In this document: positions 15,636 to 24,085 of the stretch, one piece after another
How positions within the stretch are numbered: the stretch's first letter is position 1
How the letters are laid out: the number at the start of each line of letters is the position of its first letter
DNA from: Chitinophagales bacterium
Lineage (GTDB): Bacteria > Bacteroidota > Bacteroidia > Chitinophagales > Chitinophagaceae
Direction: 5' to 3'
Length of the DNA: 52,013 nucleotides
NCBI GenBank assembly: GCA_015654595.1
Contig: JAATGQ010000098.1
Location: 1-52,013, forward strand
The notes under the pieces: generated by a model
Seen by the model: the letters and a program-made list of their open reading frames with translations, nothing else
What the model was told of the DNA's origin: nothing
The model's database searches: none
Translations under genes and position numbers: made by a program

Positions 15636-17648
15636 TCAGGGTTCGTCTTCCTCTTCGTCAGCGAGCTCATCCTCATCAATCTCGTCGGCCTCTTCCTCGA
15701 GTTCTTCTTCCGCATCCTCTTCTCCTTCTGTGTCTTCTGCGATCCCTTCATCTGCTGCGCGGGCGAATTCGGCAAACCAGCCTTCTTTTTCCTGCAGTTG
15801 TGAAGGCGATCCTTCCTCGACGATCTCGCCTTCCGAAAGAACGATGACGTGGTCGGCGTCCCTTACCATGGAATAGCGATGGGCGATGATGATGATGGTG
15901 GTTTGAGCGCGGAGGGTATCGATGGTTCGTTTTACTTCGGCTTCTGTGGCGAAATCAAGGTTGGCTGTCGCTTCGTCGAGGATCAGGATACGGGGCTGAG
16001 CCACCAGTACCAGGGCGATCTGAATGCGTTGTCTTTCCCCGACCGAGAGGCCGATTCCCCCTTCTCCAACCTGCGTGTTCAGGCCTTCGGGCAGCCGCTG
16101 CAGCGTAGAGTGCATGCCTGCGGCCATCGCGGCCAGCAATACTTCCTGGTCGGTGGCTGCGGGCTTTTTGTAACGGATATTGTCTGCCAGGCTGCCGCGA
16201 AAGACGGCGCCGTCGGTGGATACCACGCCAATCTGGCTTCTGACGGAGGAAGCGTCCAGCGCGGAAAGAGGTTGGTCGTCGATAAAGATAGAACCCGACG
16301 CCGGTTCGTATAATTTCAGCAGCAGGTCGATGGTCGTGGTTTTACCTGCACCCGAATGCCCGACGAGCGCGGTGGCTTTTCCGGGTTGCAGCGTAAAGGA
16401 GATACCTTTCAGCACTTCCCTTTCGGGAGTATAGCCAAAGCGGACCTGGTCGAAACGAATGGTCCCGTTGGTGATGACCAGCGGCGAGCCCGCTTTTTCT
16501 TCCATGCCGTTGTCCAGCAGTCGGAAGGCCCTGGCGATGGAAGCTACATTCTGCTGCAGTTCGACCCAGAGACTGGCCAGCGTATCGATAGGGCCATAGA
16601 GCCGATCGAGATAGGCGACAAACATGACGACATCGCCGGGTGTCAGGCGGTTTTCGAGTGTGAGATAGCCGCCATAGCCAAGCACAAGCGCTGTGGAAAG
16701 ATGACCCAGCATCGTCTCCCAAAAAACATACTTGTTGGATAGTTGTCCTCTTCTGATATAGTCCTGGTAAGCGGCGTCGGAGATTTCCTGCAGCTGTTGC
16801 ACTTCCCGGCCTTCTGCCCCGGACAGCTTGACGGTTTTTATCCCGCTCAGGCCGTCTTGTATCCTTGACGATACGTCTTCCCAGCGGGCATAATAATTGG
16901 TCAGCCCTGATTCCAGTCTGCCGGCAGAGCGCCAGGCGATCAGGATATAGAAGGGAATGGCGGTCAGCGCCACCAGTGTCAGCGGTACATTTTGCCAGAG
17001 CATGATGACGAGGATACCCAGCAGGCTGATCAGTTCTGGAAGGATCTGTTGGGAAAAGGCATTGACGATGCCGGTGACTTCTTCGGACTGGTCGATCTGT
17101 TTGGCGATGGCTGCGCTGGAGCGGCGTCCGAAAAAAGAGAGGGGAAGCCGAAGCACATGGGCAAAGGTGCCCTGTATAAATCGTTGTTCGATCAGGCAGG
17201 ATAATTTAGTATTCGTATTTTCCGCGAGCCGCCAGATCAGGGTGGCGACGAGGTTGATGCCGAACAGCCAGCATACGGCCCACAGCAATGTTTTCAACGC
17301 CTGTCTGGGAGAACGCGCGGCTACATGCCCCTGGCTATGCGGCTCTGTTTTTTTACCCGAAGCGCTGTCAGAGGCGGCATTTTTTCCGGGAACCTCGTTG
17401 CTGATCATCGTCTGAAGGCTGTCGTCTTCTCCCGGATCGAGACCCAGGTCTTTTTGCGCGTTGACCTTCGCTTGTTGTACAAAGAGACCGGCAACATCAT
17501 TGATCGCTTCGCGGTAGATGAGCGGTTCTACGAGACTGGCGCCCGTACTTAACAGTCCCAGTGCTACCACCCATAAGAATTTACGGCGATAGGGGAAGAT
17601 CAGTCGGAATATGTTTTTCCAAACGGCCTTTTTCATCGGTTTTTCCAT
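15636..17648 (-). CDS. ABC exporter half-transporter (transmembrane plus ATPase) with acidic tail
   Basis: 670 residues. Transmembrane region about 20-370 with a hydrophilic insert of ~60 residues between the first two helices (55-115). The nucleotide-binding domain has Walker A GHSGAGKT (430-437), signature LSVGE (534-538), Walker B RILILDE (553-559) with its catalytic Glu, and the H-loop His (590). Two changes stand out: the Q-loop position reads VVSTD (475-479) instead of VVPQD, so the Gln is missing, and the signature is LSVGE rather than LSGGQ. The last ~38 residues are almost all Glu and Asp. This is a homodimeric or heterodimeric type exporter (MsbA/multidrug-like); substrate unknown. 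ATG 17648 or 17636 could be the start. A secreted S41 peptidase gene follows at 62 bases. Confidence 0.9.
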   Translation of the reverse strand: MEKPMKKAVWKNIFRLIFPYRRKFLWVVALGLLSTGASLVEPLIYREAINDVAGLFVQQAKVNAQKDLGLDPGEDDSLQTMISNEVPGKNAASDSASGKKTEPHSQGHVAARSPRQALKTLLWAVCWLFGINLVATLIWRLAENTNTKLSCLIEQRFIQGTFAHVLRLPLSFFGRRSSAAIAKQIDQSEEVTGIVNAFSQQILPELISLLGILVIMLWQNVPLTLVALTAIPFYILIAWRSAGRLESGLTNYYARWEDVSSRIQDGLSGIKTVKLSGAEGREVQQLQEISDAAYQDYIRRGQLSNKYVFWETMLGHLSTALVLGYGGYLTLENRLTPGDVVMFVAYLDRLYGPIDTLASLWVELQQNVASIARAFRLLDNGMEEKAGSPLVITNGTIRFDQVRFGYTPEREVLKGISFTLQPGKATALVGHSGAGKTTTIDLLLKLYEPASGSIFIDDQPLSALDASSVRSQIGVVSTDGAVFRGSLADNIRYKKPAATDQEVLLAAMAAGMHSTLQRLPEGLNTQVGEGGIGLSVGERQRIQIALVLVAQPRILILDEATANLDFATEAEVKRTIDTLRAQTTIIIIAHRYSMVRDADHVIVLSEGEIVEEGSPSQLQEKEGWFAEFARAADEGIAEDTEGEEDAEEELEEEADEIDEDELADEEEDEP

Positions 17649-17767
17649 AGTCGTTACCGGGTTTCCTGTACCACAAGATCGGAATAAAATTTTTTGGAGC
17701 CCGCGGCAAAAAAAATTACATTCGTCGAGGACAATCCGTTAGTCGAACTGATTAAAAAAAGTTGTTT

Positions 17768-18676
17768 ATGCCATACTCCCGCAGAGCCTTTATCCGGAAC
17801 AGCGTCCTGGCGGCTACCGCAGCCGGTTTCCTTCCCAATGATCTACTGGCTTCCGTCAAAAAGAAAGATATCGTTGCGCTTCAGCTTTATTCCGTTCGGG
17901 ACGAGATGAAGGCTGATCCCGATGGGACCCTGAAGAAGCTGGCGGCGATGGGATATACTTATGTCGAGCATGCCAATTATGTCGATCATAAATTTTACGG
18001 GCATTCCGCCACAGCGTTCAGGAAATTGCTGGATGGTCTGGGATTAAAGATGCTCAGCGGTCATACCCGGTTTGGCCCTGGCGACTGGGATGAAAGTAAA
18101 AAGGATTTTTCCGACGGCTGGAAGAAGACGGTAGAAGATGCTGCCATCGTCGGACAGCAATACGTGATCAGTCCCTGGCTGGATGCCAGCTGGCGCAGGA
18201 CATACGACGAGCTGCTCCGGTATATGGAAGTGTTCAATAAGAACGGCCAGCTTTGTAAGCAGCATGGAATGAAGTTCGGCTATCATAACCATGACTTTGA
18301 ATTCAGCGCGGTGCTGGACAACAAGAAGGTCTACGATATCATCCTGCAGAATACAGATCCTGCCCTGGTGGCCCAGCAGCTGGACATGGGAAATCTTTAC
18401 AATGGCGGTGCTGTTGCGATTGCGATCGTACTGCAATATCCTGGTCGTTTCGAATCGATGCACGTAAAGGACGAAATAAAATCGAACGGGGGCAAGGAAG
18501 AGTATGAAAGCACTGTCCTTGGGGAAGGGATCGTCAATACAAAACAGGTTTGCGATCAGGGTAAAAAGACGGGCGGAACTCATTATTATGTCATCGAGCA
18601 GGAGTCATACCAGGGCAAGTCGCCGCTGGATTGCGCCAGCGCTGATCTTGCGGTGATGAAGAAGTGGGGGTATTAG
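17768..18676 (+). CDS. Tat-exported sugar phosphate isomerase/epimerase-like TIM barrel protein
   Basis: 302 residues from ATG 17768 (a TTG two codons upstream is less likely). The N-terminus PYSRRAFIRNSVLAATAAGF is a twin-arginine signal. The rest matches the xylose isomerase-like TIM barrel family (AP endonuclease 2 superfamily), with LQLYSVRDEM, FGYHNHDFEF (metal or substrate site), LDMGNLYNGG, SMHVKDE and a terminal YYVIEQESY segment. Such periplasmic proteins are common in Bacteroidota carbohydrate metabolism and act on sugars or 3-keto sugars, but the substrate cannot be read from sequence. It is divergent from the ABC exporter and convergent with the GH3 glycosidase. No terminator is visible in the 69-base GC-rich gap after it. 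Confidence 0.88.
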   Translation: MPYSRRAFIRNSVLAATAAGFLPNDLLASVKKKDIVALQLYSVRDEMKADPDGTLKKLAAMGYTYVEHANYVDHKFYGHSATAFRKLLDGLGLKMLSGHTRFGPGDWDESKKDFSDGWKKTVEDAAIVGQQYVISPWLDASWRRTYDELLRYMEVFNKNGQLCKQHGMKFGYHNHDFEFSAVLDNKKVYDIILQNTDPALVAQQLDMGNLYNGGAVAIAIVLQYPGRFESMHVKDEIKSNGGKEEYESTVLGEGIVNTKQVCDQGKKTGGTHYYVIEQESYQGKSPLDCASADLAVMKKWGY

Positions 18677-18745
18677 CCCGGGCCGCCGCGCCTGCAACAG
18701 GGCAAGCCAGGAGCCATGACTCCGTGGAGGCGTCGGCGTTCGGCA

Positions 18746-20992
18746 TCAGGGCGCCGCGCTATAATCAAATTCCGCTGTCTTTTCTCCGATATAAATATCA
18801 AAATCTCCGGGCTCCGTCGCGGTCTTCAATTGGGCGTTGACAAAGGCAAGGTCGGCTGGCGACAACGTAAACGTCACGGTTTGGGATTCTCCCGCTTTGA
18901 GGGAGATCTTCTTAAAGGCCCGCAGCCGGCGCGTATTTGGTGTGATGCTGGCATAGTGCTGGCGGGTATATAATTCAACCGTGTTTTTTCCATCTCTGCT
19001 TCCACTATTGGTGACCGTTATTTGAACCGTCAGCTGTCCCCCGGGTTTCAGGTGCGGGTTGCTGAGGCGGATCCCGCTATAGTCAAACTTTGTATAGCTC
19101 AATCCCCAGCCAAAGGGATACAGCGGTCTATAGCCATCCATGGTCATATCGGAGTTGAAGATCTCGCGGATATCTTCGGTTGGTTTACGATCGTAGAGAA
19201 CCATGTCTCCGCTGCTTCGCGGATAGCTATAGGGGAGACGGCCATCCGGGTTGTAGTCGCCAGTGAGTACGTCGCTGATGGCTTCCGCTGTCTTTCGTCC
19301 ACTCCAGTAAGCGAGCAGGATGCCTTTCATCAGCGGGGCGATACTGGTGATAAAGCGGGGACGTCCTTCGGTCAGCACGAGGATGACGGGTTTGCCGGTT
19401 GAGGCTGCGGCACGGGCAAGGACTGTTTGTTGTTCCGGCAGCGCCAGGTCGGGGATCACGCCGGGGCTTTCTGCATAGGCATTTTCTCCCAGGCAAAGTA
19501 CGATGGCGTCAACGCCTTCCGCGGCGGCTTTAAGTGCAGAAGTATCATAATTGGCGGGGCTGTCGAAGCCGGTTACGGTGGTTGTGCGGACATATTCTGC
19601 GCCAAGCTTGTCGGACAATGCATCGTAGATAGTCTTGCTGTCCGCCGGGTACCAATGCTCGTCCTTGCCTTGCCAGGTATAGCTCCAGCAGCCGTTGAGA
19701 GCGCTGATACTTCTGGCCGCGGGGCCGGCAACGAGGATATGCGGTTTCCCCGAAAGCGGAAGGATGTTGTCTTCATCCTTTAAGAGAGTGATGGCTTCAT
19801 GTGCGGCCTGCAGTGCCAGCGTTTTGTATTCCGACCGGCCAAATCCTGCAGCAGCGGCTGGTTCCGGATAGGGATTATCGAAAAGACCCAGTTTCAATTT
19901 CAGCAGCAGGATCCGTCTGACGGCTTCATCGATACGTGTGATGGAGACTTCTTTTTTCTGGACCGCTTCTTTCAGCAGCGTGAAGAAGGAGAAATCGCTG
20001 GGCACCATGCTCATGTCGACACCTGCGTTGACGGCGAGGACGACGGCTTGCCGGGGCGTGGCGGCGACATTGTGCCGGGTATGGAGTCGGATGATGTCTT
20101 CCCAGTCGGATACGACGACACCCTGGAAGCCCAGCTCTTTACGCAATACGTCGGTGAGCAGGTATTTACTGGCGTGGACCGGGGTGCCGTTGATCTCCGA
20201 TGAATTGACCATCAGGGAGGAAGCGCCGGCTTTTATAGCGGCGCTGAACTGCGGAAGATAATACTCCCTTAGTTCTATCTCCGGCAAATAGATCGGGGTG
20301 CGGTCTTTCCCTGTCCGCGAAGCAGAGTAGCCGATAAAATGTTTCATGCAGCTGGCCACGGCGGTAGGATTCCGGAGCCCGTCCTCTTCGTATGCGGTGA
20401 TGGCGCCGACGCCCATTGTTTTTCCGATAAATACATCTTCGCCGTAAGTTTCAGGGAAACGCGACCACAGTGGCTGACGACCGCAATCCAGTACGGGAGC
20501 AAAATTCCAGCGGACACCCGAGGCGCGCAGTTCTTTGGCGGTCACTTTGGCGATGGCCGCCGCCAGTTGGGGGTTGCGGGTTGCGGCGATGCCGATATTC
20601 TGTGGAAAAAGCGTTGCGTCAAGCGTATAGGTTTGCCCATGGATGCCGTCCAGACCGTACAGGACGGGGATCTTCAGCCGGCTTTTCCCCGCTTCGTCCT
20701 GGATCAGGGTGATCACTTTTTTCCATTGGTCGACCGAGAGGGCATGGTTGGTTACATTCAGAATAGAACCTACCTTATATTCCTTTATGGCTTTGGTCAG
20801 TGCGGTGGGATCGAGCACCCCGTCTTCCGCGGCGGCGACTACGCCGAGCGTGACCTGTGTCATCTGTCCGATCTTTTCATCGATGGTCATCTGGCGCAGC
20901 AATAAATCTGCTTTCTGACGGTCCGCTGCAGTCTGCGCGCTGGCGAAAAAAGACAGCGCGAGCATAGAGGGGAAAAGGAGGCTCTTTTTCAT
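18746..20992 (-). CDS. GH3 family beta-glucosidase-like glycoside hydrolase
   Basis: 748 residues. A signal peptide (MKKSLLFPSM...ASAQ) directs it to the periplasm or surface. The GH3 N-terminal barrel has LYGLDGIHGQ (111-120), RWNFAPVLDCGR, KHFIGYSASRTGKDR and the nucleophile Asp296 in GVVVSDWEDI; the second domain follows, then a fibronectin III-like C-terminal domain (ending NAQLKTATEPGDFDIYIG). Length and order match beta-glucosidase/exo-beta-glucanase members of GH3. It probably cleaves beta-glucosides, with exact linkage unknown. No SusC/SusD pair or other glycosidase is adjacent, so it is not part of an obvious polysaccharide utilisation locus. A TATCTTTA box lies at 21016-21009 on the minus strand. 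Confidence 0.93.
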   Translation of the reverse strand: MKKSLLFPSMLALSFFASAQTAADRQKADLLLRQMTIDEKIGQMTQVTLGVVAAAEDGVLDPTALTKAIKEYKVGSILNVTNHALSVDQWKKVITLIQDEAGKSRLKIPVLYGLDGIHGQTYTLDATLFPQNIGIAATRNPQLAAAIAKVTAKELRASGVRWNFAPVLDCGRQPLWSRFPETYGEDVFIGKTMGVGAITAYEEDGLRNPTAVASCMKHFIGYSASRTGKDRTPIYLPEIELREYYLPQFSAAIKAGASSLMVNSSEINGTPVHASKYLLTDVLRKELGFQGVVVSDWEDIIRLHTRHNVAATPRQAVVLAVNAGVDMSMVPSDFSFFTLLKEAVQKKEVSITRIDEAVRRILLLKLKLGLFDNPYPEPAAAAGFGRSEYKTLALQAAHEAITLLKDEDNILPLSGKPHILVAGPAARSISALNGCWSYTWQGKDEHWYPADSKTIYDALSDKLGAEYVRTTTVTGFDSPANYDTSALKAAAEGVDAIVLCLGENAYAESPGVIPDLALPEQQTVLARAAASTGKPVILVLTEGRPRFITSIAPLMKGILLAYWSGRKTAEAISDVLTGDYNPDGRLPYSYPRSSGDMVLYDRKPTEDIREIFNSDMTMDGYRPLYPFGWGLSYTKFDYSGIRLSNPHLKPGGQLTVQITVTNSGSRDGKNTVELYTRQHYASITPNTRRLRAFKKISLKAGESQTVTFTLSPADLAFVNAQLKTATEPGDFDIYIGEKTAEFDYSAAP

Positions 20993-21136
20993 AGTGCTAT
21001 CGAAAAGTTAAAGATAAGGCGGTGCGGCGCCTGTGGGGGATGATGTTTTTGCCGTTTGTGATACTTATTTAACTTCTTGTTTTCCGAACAGCCGAGGCTG
21101 GCATGCTTATTTAATATTCCATCCGAAAGAGCGATT

Positions 21137-21649
21137 ATGGATAATCAACAATTACTACTCGATAAAGATGCCGTCCGGAAGCTGAAAGATCTGGCTACAG
21201 AGATCAATATTTGTCTATTCTGCAATGGCAGCGGTATGGAAGACGCGGCAAGCTGCCGGCCGATGGCGACGGCGGGTGTAGATGAAGAAGGCAATATCTG
21301 GTTTCTCAGTGAGAAGGAAAGCGAAAAGAATCAGGAGATCGGGGCGGACCCAAGGGTGCGGCTGTTTTATTCACATCCGGGCAAAAGCAGTTTCCTGATC
21401 GTAAGCGGACAGGCAGAGATAGTATACGACCGCGACAAGATCAGGCAGCTATGGACGCCGTTGGATAAGACCTGGTTCAAGGAAGGGGAGGATGATCCTT
21501 CGATCAGCCTGTTAAAAGTAAAGCCTTTCACGGCCCACTATTGGGATACGAAGGGGAATGCAATGGTCAACTTCTTTAAGATGGTGGCGTCTGTGGCGAC
21601 CGGTAAGACCTTGGTGGAAGGAGAAGAGGGCAGCCTGCTGGTGCGCTAG
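21137..21649 (+). CDS. Pyridoxamine 5'-phosphate oxidase-like (general stress protein 26-type) protein
   Basis: 170 residues from ATG 21137 (MDNQQLLLD); an ATG at 21077 would add 20 unlikely residues. The split beta-barrel fold of the flavin-binding PNPOx-like superfamily is seen in CRPMATAGVDEEGNIWFLS, the ADPRVRLFYSHPGKSSFLIVSGQAEIV stretch, LWTPLDKTWFKEGEDDPSISLLKV and TAHYWDTKGN. These are the landmarks of bacterial general stress protein 26-like members, thought to bind FMN or a related flavin; physiological substrate unknown. The gene is alone, divergent from GH3 and convergent with the next gene; the 58-base gap after it holds a weak GC-rich stem without a T-run. Confidence 0.88.
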   Translation: MDNQQLLLDKDAVRKLKDLATEINICLFCNGSGMEDAASCRPMATAGVDEEGNIWFLSEKESEKNQEIGADPRVRLFYSHPGKSSFLIVSGQAEIVYDRDKIRQLWTPLDKTWFKEGEDDPSISLLKVKPFTAHYWDTKGNAMVNFFKMVASVATGKTLVEGEEGSLLVR

Positions 21650-21707
21650 TGTCGATCCGGGCTACGGGATCCGCGGCAGACTTTTGTTGCCGCCGTTCGC
21701 ACAGCTC

Positions 21708-22184
21708 TCAGACCCCGAGTCCTTTAAGTTCCCGCAGATAGTCGTACTGCAGGTCTTCGTGCATCGAAGCGATGACGGTATTTATTTTTTTGAGTTGTTG
21801 TTTATAAAGGTTCATCAGTACCGGACTGTCTTCGATGCGGATTCGTTTTTCGCGGATCTTGCGGAGGAAGTAAGTTAGCAGTTCGACTTCCGTTTGAGCA
21901 GAGCTGCTGTAGCGGATCTGTTTGGCGGTGGTGCGAAGGATCCGGCGAAGGACTTTTTTTGTCAGATAGAGATTGGGCTTTGGAAGTTCGTCGAACTCCG
22001 AGTCGATCTCTTTTTTTATGTTATCGATATAGGCCGTTTCGTCATCCGACTCGAAGAGCAGGTAGGTTAATAGTTCCTTGTTATCCTTTTTGAAACGGGC
22101 AAGACGAAGACAAAGCTCGGTGAGACGGGCTGGGGGAAGTTTAGTGAGCTGCTGTTTTATTTCCTGGACGGTAGCGGGTTTCAT
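21708..22184 (-). CDS. Hypothetical alpha-helical protein
   Basis: 158 residues, no signal peptide, highly charged and helical throughout. Distinct segments are LPPARLTELCLRLARFKKDNKELLTYLLFE, YIDNIKKEIDSEFDELP, and a C-terminal LRKIREKRIRIEDSPVLMNLYKQQL helix. I do not recognise a named domain, though proteins of this kind are seen in Bacteroidota. An exact TAnnTTTG box stands upstream at 22213-22206, and the gene is divergent from the thiolase. Likely cytoplasmic; function unknown. Confidence 0.75.
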   Translation of the reverse strand: MKPATVQEIKQQLTKLPPARLTELCLRLARFKKDNKELLTYLLFESDDETAYIDNIKKEIDSEFDELPKPNLYLTKKVLRRILRTTAKQIRYSSSAQTEVELLTYFLRKIREKRIRIEDSPVLMNLYKQQLKKINTVIASMHEDLQYDYLRELKGLGV

Positions 22185-22205
22185 TTAAAGAGATTAACTC
22201 GGTTA

Positions 22206-22213
22206 CAAATTTA
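22206..22213 (-). promoter_or_regulatory. Candidate -7 box of the hypothetical gene
   Basis: Reads TAAATTTG on the minus strand, an exact match to TAnnTTTG, 22 bases before the start codon. No TTG at the usual -33 distance. Confidence 0.45.
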
Positions 22214-22282
22214 TCCCAAATCAAAATGCGTCTTTAGAAAACTTTGGCGGCAGAAACCATTATTTGGGCAGGATCAGCAATG

Positions 22283-22313
22283 CTAACACCTGTTAGTTTT
22301 TTGCTTATCTTTA
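22283..22313 (+). promoter_or_regulatory. Dyad plus -7-like box upstream of the thiolase gene
   Basis: CTAACA (22283-22288) and TGTTAG (22291-22296) form a perfect inverted repeat with a CC spacer, followed 9 bases later by TATCTTTA (22306-22313), one mismatch from the -7 consensus, 22 bases before the start codon. A repressor bound to the dyad would cover the -33 region. Confidence 0.45.
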
Positions 22314-22335
22314 TCCACTAAAACAAATGCACCAT

Positions 22336-23520
22336 ATGAACAAAGAAGTCGTTATTGTTTCTGCCGTCCGTACGCCGATTGGAAGCTTTGGTGGCGCGTT
22401 GAAGGAATTTTCGGCGCCGCAATTAGGATCCGCTGCTATCCGGGGCGCTTTGCAAAAGGCGGGGGTAGGGCCGGAGCTGGTGGAAGAAGTGTTGATGGGA
22501 TGTGTGCTGCAGGGGAATCTGGGGCAGGCGCCGGCGCGGCAGGCTGCAAAAGGGGCGGGGCTGCCGGACAATGTCGTTTGTACAACGGTCAATAAAGTTT
22601 GTGCCAGCGGGATGAAGGCGGTGATACAGGCGGCGCAGGGGATATCGCTGGGTGATATAACCGTCGCTGTTGCCGGCGGAATGGAAAGCATGAGCAATGT
22701 TCCTTTTTATGTTGAACAGCTTCGTTGGGGGAATAAATACGGAAATACGAGTCTGATCGATGGGTTGGCGAAGGATGGATTGACGGATGCGTATGATGGG
22801 AAGGCGATGGGAAATGCGGCAGAATTGTGTGCGTCGACCTGCGGCGTCAGCCGGGAAGAGCAGGATGCATTTGCCGTGACCAGTTATCAGCGGGCGCAGG
22901 CTGGCTGGGAGCAGGGGCGGTTTGCTGATGAGGTGGTGCCGATCGGGATCCCGCAGCGGAAGGGAAATCCCGTCCTGTTCCAGAAGGATGAGGAGCCGTA
23001 CAATGTCAAATTCGAAAAGATACCAGAGTTAAAACCCGCTTTTACAAAAGATGGAACGGTGACTGCCGCCAATGCCTCCACGCTGAATGACGGAGCGGCG
23101 GCATTGGTATTGATGAGCCGGGAAAAGGCCGATGCGCTTGGATTAAAGCCTGTGGCGCGTATCCTGTCCTATGCCGATGCGGAACAGGCGCCTGAATGGT
23201 TTACGACCTCTCCTGCGCTGGCAGCGCCAAAGGCGGTGGCCAAGGCCGGTTTGAAGATGGAGGACATAGAATATTGGGAGTTGAATGAAGCCTTTTCCGT
23301 GGTCGGGATCGAGAATACGCGGCGGATGAAGCTGGATCCCGCAACCGTGAATGTACATGGCGGGGCTGTTGCTATCGGGCATCCATTGGGTGCAAGCGGG
23401 GCGAGGATCATTGTAACGCTGATAAATATCCTGCGTCAGAATAAGGCGAGGTATGGAGCTGCCGGAATTTGTAATGGAGGCGGCGGCGCTTCGGCTATCG
23501 TGATCGAAAACTTATTATAA
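22336..23520 (+). CDS. Acetyl-CoA C-acetyltransferase (thiolase)
   Basis: 394 residues from ATG 22336; ATG 22327 would add three. All thiolase landmarks are present: the acyl-carrying Cys89 in [20 protein letters not shown], the NEAFSVV motif, [18 protein letters not shown] with the catalytic His, and the second Cys in [11 protein letters not shown]. The enzyme condenses two acetyl-CoA to acetoacetyl-CoA or runs the reverse cleavage, for ketogenic amino acid or short-chain fatty acid metabolism. It stands alone rather than in a beta-oxidation operon. An inverted repeat just upstream may bind a regulator. A strong terminator follows. Confidence 0.95.
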   Translation: MNKEVVIVSAVRTPIGSFGGALKEFSAPQLGSAAIRGALQKAGVGPELVEEVLMGCVLQGNLGQAPARQAAKGAGLPDNVVCTTVNKVCASGMKAVIQAAQGISLGDITVAVAGGMESMSNVPFYVEQLRWGNKYGNTSLIDGLAKDGLTDAYDGKAMGNAAELCASTCGVSREEQDAFAVTSYQRAQAGWEQGRFADEVVPIGIPQRKGNPVLFQKDEEPYNVKFEKIPELKPAFTKDGTVTAANASTLNDGAAALVLMSREKADALGLKPVARILSYADAEQAPEWFTTSPALAAPKAVAKAGLKMEDIEYWELNEAFSVVGIENTRRMKLDPATVNVHGGAVAIGHPLGASGARIIVTLINILRQNKARYGAAGICNGGGGASAIVIENLL

Positions 23521-23533
23521 ACAAAGACAGTTA

Positions 23534-23573
23534 CCAAAAGAGAAGGCGGCCAAACGGCCGCCTTCTCTTTTGG
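23534..23573. terminator. Bidirectional terminator between thiolase and XRE genes
   Basis: A perfect 18-bp stem (23534-23551 with 23556-23573), AAAC loop, with A/T-rich outer arms. It separates two convergent genes. Confidence 0.92.
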
Positions 23574-23576
23574 GTA

Positions 23577-23954
23577 TTATAATTTGGGCAGACGTAAATG
23601 GATCTGCTCCATTTCTTCCTTTAGCATTCTTATCTCCTGCAGAGCATAGGACAGTTTTTCGTCCCGGTCTCTTACTACCGAAGTTTCATCCGGGGTGTGG
23701 TCGTATGGGACAATCCCGTTGCTTCCCTGCCGCTGGCTGTGATGAAGGCTGGACAGGTCATTCTTTAAAAGAATATCGAGCGATATATCAAAGTAGTTGC
23801 TAATTACGATAAGCTCATCCAGGTTAGGCTCGCTGATCCCATTTTCCCAGTTGCCGACGGTGGTTTGCCCTTTATTGATCAGTGCAGCGATTTCTGACTG
23901 TGTCTTAGAGGATTGCTTGCGCAGATACCTGAGATTTTTTCCTAGAAAGTGCAT
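23577..23954 (-). CDS. XRE-family helix-turn-helix regulator
   Basis: 125 residues from ATG 23954 (MHFLGKNLRYLRK); an ATG at 24023 would add 23 residues and is not supported by the family. The HTH spans about 4-60 (LRKQSSKTQSEIAALINKGQTTVGNWENGISEP), with the recognition helix at TTVGNWENG. The tail ends in a predicted coiled coil (LSYALQEIRMLKEEMEQIHLRL), suited to dimerisation. It is transcribed divergently from the MNT-HEPN gene with a 131-base shared gap, as is common for a regulator and its target. Its own candidate -7 box is at 24053-24046. Confidence 0.85.
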   Translation of the reverse strand: MHFLGKNLRYLRKQSSKTQSEIAALINKGQTTVGNWENGISEPNLDELIVISNYFDISLDILLKNDLSSLHHSQRQGSNGIVPYDHTPDETSVVRDRDEKLSYALQEIRMLKEEMEQIHLRLPKL

Positions 23955-24045
23955 AACAAATAATTTGATGAATCGAAAATTGTAGTAGATTTGTTGGTGT
24001 CGCAGCAACTTTGTGGGCTGCAACGGCTAGGACAGGGATAGACCA

Positions 24046-24053
24046 CAAAGATA
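24046..24053 (-). promoter_or_regulatory. Candidate -7 box of the XRE gene
   Basis: Reads TATCTTTG on the minus strand, an exact TAnnTTTG match, giving a leader of about 85 bases. It lies only 33 bases from the divergent gene's start, so one bound protein could affect both. Confidence 0.4.
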
Positions 24054-24085
24054 GCCAAATTTATTGCTAAGATAAACCCACAGAT

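Noticed and set aside
15604..15876. Ser-rich plus-strand frame
   Set aside because: It is the reverse strand of the Glu/Asp-coding tail of the ABC exporter.
18677..18745. Terminator between the TIM barrel and GH3 genes
   Set aside because: GC-rich, but no stem followed by a T-run on either strand.
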